From Pseudoscleropodium purum (taxonomy: Eukaryota; Streptophyta; Bryopsida; Hypnales; Brachytheciaceae): 64,000 nt of DNA. Within the stretch, counting starts at the first letter, position 1. Each line of letters opens with the position of its first letter. The stretch lies in the NCBI GenBank assembly GCA_963969395.1, contig OZ017804.1, forward strand, positions 17,856,001 through 17,920,000. The letters run 5' to 3'. This document shows, in pieces, positions 56,421-64,000 of the stretch. The position numbers were made by a program, and so were the translations under genes. The notes below the pieces were generated by a model, which searched no databases, was not told the DNA's origin, and was given only the letters and a program-made list of their open reading frames with translations.

Positions 56421-57303
56421 GAGCTACCTACTACGAATCCACAGACCCTAAATAAAACGGCCCCCTGAACACGTGTCAGAAAACCCAGGCGTCCGTTCTG
56501 ACCGGCGCCTGAGCCGCTGTGATCGCCTCTCCCCTCACCAATCGACTCTTCACGTACATTCCCGTTCTAAAATCTACATATAGTCTACATTCCAAGCACC
56601 GCTAGTCGCCGGCTTTCACAATCCAAGCATTCTTCACTGCCAAGTAGGTTACTGCGTATGAAATCAACGTGCAACGCCAATGCCGTCCACATTCAATTCC
56701 ACGCTACTTCCCCTCATTTCTGATTACATGGACACGCTCCCAGCTTCATGGTGAGCTTACTGTAGCCATGAAGTTTTGAGGAAGCTCCTCCTTTTGTTGA
56801 CATAAGCGGAAGGAGCTACAGACTACTCTTTTGCAACAAGACGGTCTTGTTATCGAGAGGTGCTTTCGAAATGCTGCTCTTCTTTGCTAATTTTGGTACT
56901 CCCTGGTACAATTGTTGTACTCTCTGGTACTAGAAGGACGTGTGAAGTTATCATCCTATTTGAAACTCTGGGTCTCTTCTTAGCTGAGAATTTTTTTTTT
57001 TTTGAGAGCAAATGAAGGGATTAAGTCGCAATAGAGAGTAGACCGACCCCATACTGTATTGTGAGCTGTGGTTATTGCTCTTTGTTTACGTCGATTTTGT
57101 GATGATCGATAGGGTATTTAGTCGATGTTTCGAATGCTGAAGCATTCGTGGATTACCCGTAGCCGGCTATGGAGTCTTGATTTACTGAAGTCGAGGTTTT
57201 GGTCTTGGTCTTGATAGGTGGCGAGGTTGTTTTTGTGACAGATTGAGTGTAGCGGGGTGACGGAGTTGTTCCAGCTCGGAATCTGCACTTGGAGCTCGTC
57301 GAA

Positions 57304-60300
57304 ATGAGTTACGGTATGTGGCGTAAACTCTGATATGCTTTGGGTTATAGATGTCTGTGAACCATGCGATTTATGTACGAAACGCTACTATTTTGTCACT
57401 AGATCTTTTTGTGTTAGTCATTGAATTGCTGCACGGTTTGAGTATTGGTGCACTAATCTGTGCTTGGAGCTTGAATTCTGATACTTCCTCTTCTACTGCT
57501 TCGGGTTTCGTCTTTACACGATGGGCTTGTATGTGTATCAGTATCAGTAGTTTCTTGTTTTTTGCAAGTTTCTTGTTGTTACAAGGTTGAGCTTCGCTTC
57601 GCTTCTTCTTTCTCACTCTCTTTAGGATGTTGTGCAGGCAGGCGAAATGGATGGGAGGACGACGTGGGCAGGGAGCCAGTGGAGCGGCCGCCGCACAGAG
57701 TGAAACTGCTGCAGTTGATTAAACACCATTTGCGGGACTGGGCTGGTGTGGCCGCCATGATTGGCATGGAGATTGTGGTTTACCTCGCCATTCCGCCGTT
57801 CCATCGGTTTGTGGACGAGACCAAGATGCAGGATTACAAGTACCCAACCCAGGCGGACACTGTCCCCACTTGGTCTATTGGGGTATGCGCCTGACGTCAT
57901 TTTATTTGGATGTTTTTGGCAAGTGAAATAGGGTTCCAACGCACTTCAGCTTGCATTATTTGGACACAGAATGATTAAGTTCTGATATTGCAAAGTTGAT
58001 TGTCCGTAGGTGTACAAATAATCAGCTCTAGACTCTTCTGGTTTGATCTCCTGTTTCGATTGTGTTTATCTTGTGTCATCAATATCTAGGTTAGAGTGTC
58101 ACTTTTGGGGGGTTAAATGCAGGTGTTGCAATTTGGGCAGTTATGATGTAGGCAACCATAACTTAGTGGGATTGGTTACATTAGCTATGGGTTTGTGTTG
58201 CCAGAAGCTTTTCATCATGAAATTTGTCGTCTGTACTGCAAGGGTAGATAGTATGCAATGGTTGGAAATGTAACATGTTCAGGTGTCCAATGGAGTTAAG
58301 ACATGCAGAAAAAGTAGTGGTAGCATGTTGGGCCTCATCATTTCAAAGAAAGCATTTCATATGTATATTGTCGACGCTTACTTCTAGTATAATTCTTCCA
58401 TGTGGTTACAGGAATAGTGACATTCTAAGACTGTTGAATACTGAGAAGTGTACAGAAGAGGGTGTATGGAGACATATGAAAATTATACGTTTCTTTTTGG
58501 ATGAGAGACCCTTTTGATTAGGGGCTTGTTGATGCTAAGATTGCTCCTGAAAATATGGGTTTGCAGGTTGTGGCGGTGTTGATTCCGTTCCTTTTCTTCC
58601 TCGCTTACTTCATTCGGAGAAGAAGTATTCGTGATTTACACAATGCTTTCCTTGGTGAGTACCCTGGGAAATTTCACCTGAAATTATTACAATACTGTCA
58701 AAGGATAATTGTTTCATTTTACGCGCACAAATGCCTAAGAGGCTCAAATGGTTATTCGAGATTTGTTTGTACTTTTGAGTGAGTCATATTGGGACTTTCT
58801 TTTGTTTAAATTTTACTTAGTTTCGGATCAACACATGCAGTATTATTCGCTGATAATAAATTCGATCCATTCTGAATTATATTTTCCTCAATATGATCAA
58901 CCAACTTGGTCATTTTAAACCATGAAATCTCGGCGCTGTAGGGGCTGATCTCTACTGAGACGGTTGACTTATGTAGTTCTTCATTACGCAAAGTGATTCA
59001 AAGTGTGCATAGTTTTTTTGGGTTCACTCAACCTGTGCTTGATCCCGGAAGCTAGCCAAAGAGTTTCCTCGGGTTTGGCGTACTCACAAGTGGTGGTTAT
59101 ATCATTTGCAGGCCTTGCAACGGCAATCACTATGACTGCGCTCTTTACCGATTCCGTAAAGAATATGGTTGGAATGCCTCGTCCCGACTTTTTCGATCGC
59201 TGTTTTCCTGATGGAATTGCGGTAAGATCTCTAGATGTACTACTTGAAATATGTTTAACCCTCTTCTTAAGTAGTACTTGAGGATTGAACCAGCAATTGA
59301 GTAACATTCTAGAGCTCTGTTGACCGCATCACGTACTACAGCTACTTTGTGGTTAGCAGTAACTTATACTACACTTACCTATGGTAGTTGGGTGAGTACC
59401 AAGTCTTTCATTCTTGAACTCAAGATTTCAGAGGATACGTGCCAGAGAAAGAATTGGAGCATTTTATGGATACAGTGACCCTCTCTTGAAATAGCGGACG
59501 ACCCCTTTGTGTGTTTTTCAGCTCCTTCAAGAATGTTATGGGAGGATGTGATGCAAAAATTAACTCCTGGATAGCCGTAATGTGCTGCAGGTATACTCCA
59601 ATGACTCCCGTAGACAAGCAATCTGTCACCCAACTAACATGACAGAGTACAAAGATGGTTACAAAAGTTTTCCAAGTGGACATGTTTCATGTAAGTTCCT
59701 GCGCCTTGTTTCCTTACAGCACTTCGTTTAGCAAAATGAATGATTGTCGTATTAAGCTGCAATTGTTTTGTATTACTGCAGGATGTAATAATTGAACTTT
59801 CTAGCTTCAGATAACTACTGCATATGAAAGTGTGGCTTAGTTAGCATTCACTGTTTGGTCTGTCGCTCCATCTAACACTCTTCATTGCCGGCTGTCCGTC
59901 AGGGTGCTTTGCTGGCCTGGGTTACCTGTCTTTGTACTTGGCGGGGAAACTAAGCCTCTTTGACAAGAGAGGCTATTCTTCCAGAGTGTTTTTTGTCTTG
60001 GTTCCTCATCTGGCTTCAGTTCTGATTGCCATTTCTCGAGTTAACGATTACCAACATCGCTGGGTGGATATAGTTGGTGCCGCTGTTATCGGTGAGAGCT
60101 TGGACTCAATCTTTCCTCCCCCTAAATCTGACACCGTGTCTTGATTCCTAGACTTGGTAATTCTTCTGAGGTAGATTCTGCTGGAAGATGTTATCCAATC
60201 GGCAGGAACGTGGCAGATAGATATATTTTGATAGAAGCAGAATCCGATTTCTCATTATGATAGTATATAATGAACGTGATACTGTTTCATGGACTGCAGG

Positions 60301-60924
60301 ACTCCCCATTGCATATTTCTGTTACCGGCAACACTTCCCGAGCATCTATGTCGGATCATGGGGTAAGACCTCTTTCCTGAGATTCCTCATGCCATTCGCA
60401 ATGAAATCTACTGTTTCAAGTTCGACCACTTCAGGACTTTAGACAGCACTGTAAAGAGAATCTTTGTCATGATTTATGAGGACGAGGTCTCCCTACGGTC
60501 GCAATGATCATACAAAATGGAGAAAATTCTGCTTACGTGTTGTCAAATAATTAATGAAAAGTCTCACATTACTGAAAACCCTGTTTCTAGTAGGATGTAG
60601 AACTTGTCTATGTTAGCAAGTTGATACTCTTTTTCATATCTGAGTTTGTTTTCATGGAAGATATGCTAAGGCTATTTGGACAACATGGCTATTTGTGAAC
60701 ATTTTCGATTCTACAGACTCTTGGCCTTAGAAATGTGATGAACTGATGTTGTTATTCTGTGTTGATGATCAGCTGGATATCCATATGAGTACGAGCCGCA
60801 GGGAATCTTCAGTCATGGTTTACATGGTCCTCGAGCAATTCCAACAACAATGGCTCCACAAAACGATCTGGAAATGGGAGCACGAGACAAGCCACGACCA
60901 GGAGTCTCGACTGAAATGGCGTAA
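57304..60924 (+). CDS. Lipid phosphate phosphatase (PAP2 superfamily)
   Basis: Predicted membrane enzyme that removes phosphate from phosphatidic acid and related lipids, 318 aa. Eight exons join in phase: 57304-57313, 57638-57882, 58567-58654, 59112-59221, 59591-59690, 59903-60091, 60300-60362, 60773-60924 (TAA). The first coding exon is only 10 bases (MSY plus one base); it is needed because exon 2 has no in-frame ATG before its conserved part. All three PAP2 catalytic motifs are intact: KNMVGMPRP (131-139), PSGH (179-182) and [12 protein letters not shown] (229-240), including the two expected histidines. Hydrophobic stretches such as [15 protein letters not shown] and the others fit the usual six-helix topology. 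Length and layout match plant LPP proteins; which paralogue (LPP1-4) is unclear. Intron 2 holds an 'R3'-related repeat. Confidence 0.93.
57905..58160 (+). repeat. Dispersed repeat family 'R3', intronic copy d
   Basis: It begins 'tttttggcaagtgaaatagg' and contains 'cttgtgtcatcaatatct' and 'gtgtcacttttgggggg'. It aligns with 18610-18845, so two unrelated genes carry the same repeat subtype within introns. Confidence 0.65.
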
Positions 60925-63900
60925 AGGACTGGCACTCCCAATCATACCTTTACTGTGGCAGGGACGCGTAGCACTTCGGTGGGCGTTGCGTTTGTAGAAG
61001 GACTTCTCACTCTTTTTCTGCTTTTGGGTGATGTATGATAAAGATAGCAATTCTCTTTTTACGCTGCAGTATGCACTGATTGTGTAAAGGTACTAGACCT
61101 TCGAAAGGGGACTGACATCAGGCGTGGCAGTTGCTACCTACGCCGATGACATTGTTAGTAGAACCACCCCCCAAAACAGACTCACGTAGATGAAAATAAC
61201 AAGTTTTCTCTTCGTTTAACTGTTCCATAGCATTTTGTACTTACTTGGTAACCAGTTGAGGATGGTTATAGGACATTATCCTCTCTTCCAAACTAAATTA
61301 GGACTGTTAGATCGTGGATATATAATTATGACTATTTGATAGCGTTGGAGAGGGTTGGTATTTTGGCTTTGGATCCCCCTCCTTAGCAATGGCCACTCTC
61401 CAAGTGGCGTAGAAAGGGATAGAAGAGGGTTTACATTAGTTTGGAGAGTTTGGAGGTTATCAATGTTTTGCAATTATTTGAAGGCTTACTGTTTTCCCAA
61501 AGGAGGCATACTGTGCAGGCTGTAGATAGATTTGTTGATTGACTACCAGTTGCTATACTAGAACTCTATTAATGTCGAAGCTGGACTGCCATTTGCAGGA
61601 TCCATACTTTTATTGACTCGGATGTGAGTTGCTGACTGTCGTGCTTGAATAACTTGTACCTTCAATGAAAGCTGTGTTTGACAATATTGTTGCAAGATTT
61701 AACTTTTATTCTGACTGTTGAAGTCACTTTACAGCGAAAATTATGGGTTTTAGTAATATAGATTTTCGAATTTGGATGCGACACTTTTGACCACCCTGGT
61801 AGCTGCAAAGTGGCTTACAACCTCCTTGAGCAGAATTGTTGTGGTCAATATTTTTTGTTCAGCAACTGCAATTAAACAACCCCCAGTTCATAGACTGTTG
61901 GCTGTAACTGAGTTCTTCATTTGAAGTAAGGGACACATGTTTAGCCTTACTTGAGAGGCGGGAGGCTTGAGAGCATAATGGGACACAATGTCAAGTCTAA
62001 TATTTCATCACCAACGTCCGTAGCTGTACTTATTCACAAATCTAAGGATGTAGAAAGAATGGTTGCATTATGAGTCATAATGCTTTTCTGACTAGCCAAT
62101 GGAGTGGTGACAAATCTGCCTTGAAAATTGGACTTGGCATTACAAATAGATAAGGAAAGAGTACCTAGCTTTAGCCAGAGAAAAGTGCATGTGCAGGTGT
62201 ATGCAATATAAGTAGACCCTACTTTTAGCAACGTCGGTGTCCATTAGTAGAGAGATGAAGCCCTAATAACTTGTCTTGAGTTGACATGGCAATATCCATA
62301 ATTTGAAATTTCGATTATCACTCATTATAATCAACCAAGGATTGTTAAGATGCCTTTACTGATTGGCCTTGTCAATACAATGTCTTTAGAGTATAGCATA
62401 TGGTTGTACGTTTTTGCTTTGATATATTTTTTGCTACAATCTGTAGGTCATATACTTGTAGTATAGGAACAATATTAGGTGGGAGAGTTGGCCCACATGA
62501 GAAGGAATGTGCCAAAGAAGATGACATAAAATAATTGAATTAGAGTGACAATTTGAATATTGTAAAATTCCTTCACATTATTGTAAATCAATGTTGGGTG
62601 AATGTAAGCTAATTCGTGCAAACATTTGGGATGAAACTTAGTGGAATATTGAATGAATGTGGATGAAAGTTGAATGAAATGGAAATGACAATCACATTGT
62701 TTGAAATAGAAAGAAATAGTATTAACCATCTAACATTGATTGCATCTAAAATATTGTGAACTATCATATTAGTGCACCCTACAAATTGAAATGATTTTGA
62801 ATTAATGTAAATTAGAATTATTAATGGAGTGTGTAGGAATTGTATTAACATGTGTATTATTTTTAAGAAAGAATAATCATGTTGAATCCAATTTATTTAG
62901 AACCTTGCAAAATGTAGGGAATCTATAGTAAACTCAATTATTCCTTTAAAAGGATAGAAACTTGAAGGAAAAGAATTGTAATTTCAAGTTCAAAAACTCT
63001 ATCACCCTATTTGATAACTACACATGATTGTGACCCCTAACTTATTGCATTACAATGCATATTCATCTTCATTTCAGAACCAAAATATAGATATGTCATT
63101 CTCCTCTTATTCATGTGGGGCAACTCTCAAAAGACAATAATAACCATTATAGATTTTAGATATTTTAGAATTTAGAAAGGATTTACATAATAATGCAATT
63201 AGGTAGAGGTTGCAATTAGTTGTACTTACCTTATCAAAATTTTGGCATAGAGGACCTTATTTGAAATATTGAATATTATTATTTTTCTTTATTCTCATAT
63301 TATAGGTTAAATCTCCTTTCTAATGCAATAGTTTAGACAACCTTCTCTACTCATAGTTCAACATTATAGCTCATGCTTCTTACTTCTACTTCTAGTCAAT
63401 TCATGACTAAATTCGTAGAAAAAAATAAGGCACTTGTAATAGTAAAAAACTTACTTGTTTCTATTTCCATTGGCACCCATACACCAAGGGTAACTAGTCC
63501 ATGCCAAACAAAAGGCCCATGCCAAACATCTAGAGAATGTCCCATTATAGTCTTGCATCAATTCATGACAAAAAAAACTTCAAAAAATGAGGTTTGGGCC
63601 ATATCTGGTTGAATTAGTTGCCACAACCAATGTCTTGGATGACAATGACAGAATCATGCATTAATGATTGCAATAGGAACTTCTACCTTTTGATTTTAAA
63701 ATTCATCACAAGAAGTGACTTTTTTCAGCCTTCATATTGTAAGCATGTTAAAAAATATTGTGAGCATGTTAGGAAATATTGTGACCACTTTTGATGAGTA
63801 AGACGACCATTATGTATACACTTTTTGTTGGTATGGGGATAGTTTAGAGACTCTTTTGGACCAATTGGGTTGCACACTTCAAAAATTTTAATTCATACTT

Positions 63901-64000
63901 TGCCAAAAAAAATTCAATTACTCTCTCCATTTCTCATATTTATGTTTAAGTGGATTACTTTTTTTAAAATTTTCAACAATGCTAGTAGGCAAACCAATCA
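60925..64000. other. Non-coding 3' part of window
   Basis: About 60925-61700 is the likely LPP 3'UTR and flank. The remainder is AT-rich with no supportable gene. The frame at 63373-63612 has an internally repeated QFMTK segment, which could be transposon debris, but it shows no family signature. Confidence 0.6.

Larger units (their letters stand above)
43357..57303. other. 13.9 kb AT-rich gene-poor region
   Basis: I find no supportable gene. All open frames are short and AT-biased. Recognisable content is several transposon-like structures listed separately, short tandem repeats, and a GC-rich island at 55380-55760. The last about 900 bases (56400-57303) are the GC-richer promoter and leader of the LPP gene. 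Confidence 0.65.

Overview
The window looks like a stretch of land-plant nuclear DNA. It is AT-rich, its genes are split by many GT-AG introns, it holds short interstitial TTTAGGG-type telomere arrays, and every recognisable protein has a plant-type architecture (plastid UMP kinase, DG1-like PPR protein, plant SAM50, plant LPP). I cannot name the species from sequence alone. There is no operon structure, CRISPR, phage or bacterial content, and I found no convincing tRNA or rRNA gene. Exon joins were made by eye from GT-AG sites and reading-phase agreement; every multi-exon model below closes in frame from ATG to stop.

Layout. 1-5.5 kb: non-coding, with a repeat remnant and a 0.7 kb foldback element. 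5.5-6.9 kb (-): small conserved plant protein of unknown function. 9.2-14.3 kb (-): plastid-type UMP kinase, seven exons. 18.0-20.9 kb (+): conserved plant protein with repeated RLQ-L-L motifs and an OB-like C-terminus. 22.6-26.5 kb (-): predicted plastid membrane/coiled-coil protein. 27.9-34.5 kb (-): DG1/EMB2279-like PPR protein, ten exons. 35.9-38.9 kb (-): SAM50, the mitochondrial outer-membrane beta-barrel assembly protein, five exons. 42.4-43.4 kb (+): single-exon trihelix/NAM-associated protein of the kind linked to PIF/Harbinger transposons. 43.4-57.3 kb: AT-rich gene desert with several transposon-like structures. 57.3-60.9 kb (+): lipid phosphate phosphatase, eight exons. 60.9-64.0 kb: non-coding.

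The neighbours do not form one pathway. Four of them share an organelle theme: plastid pyrimidine metabolism, plastid RNA processing, a predicted plastid membrane protein and mitochondrial outer-membrane biogenesis. Telo-box (AAACCCTA) motifs sit just upstream of four start codons. The most informative non-genic content is repetitive: several short repeat families recur in introns and intergenic DNA across the window, with one clear 9-bp target-site duplication, two large foldbacks, a 1 kb direct-repeat pair and tandem duplications beside genes. I did not find a clearly new biological system.
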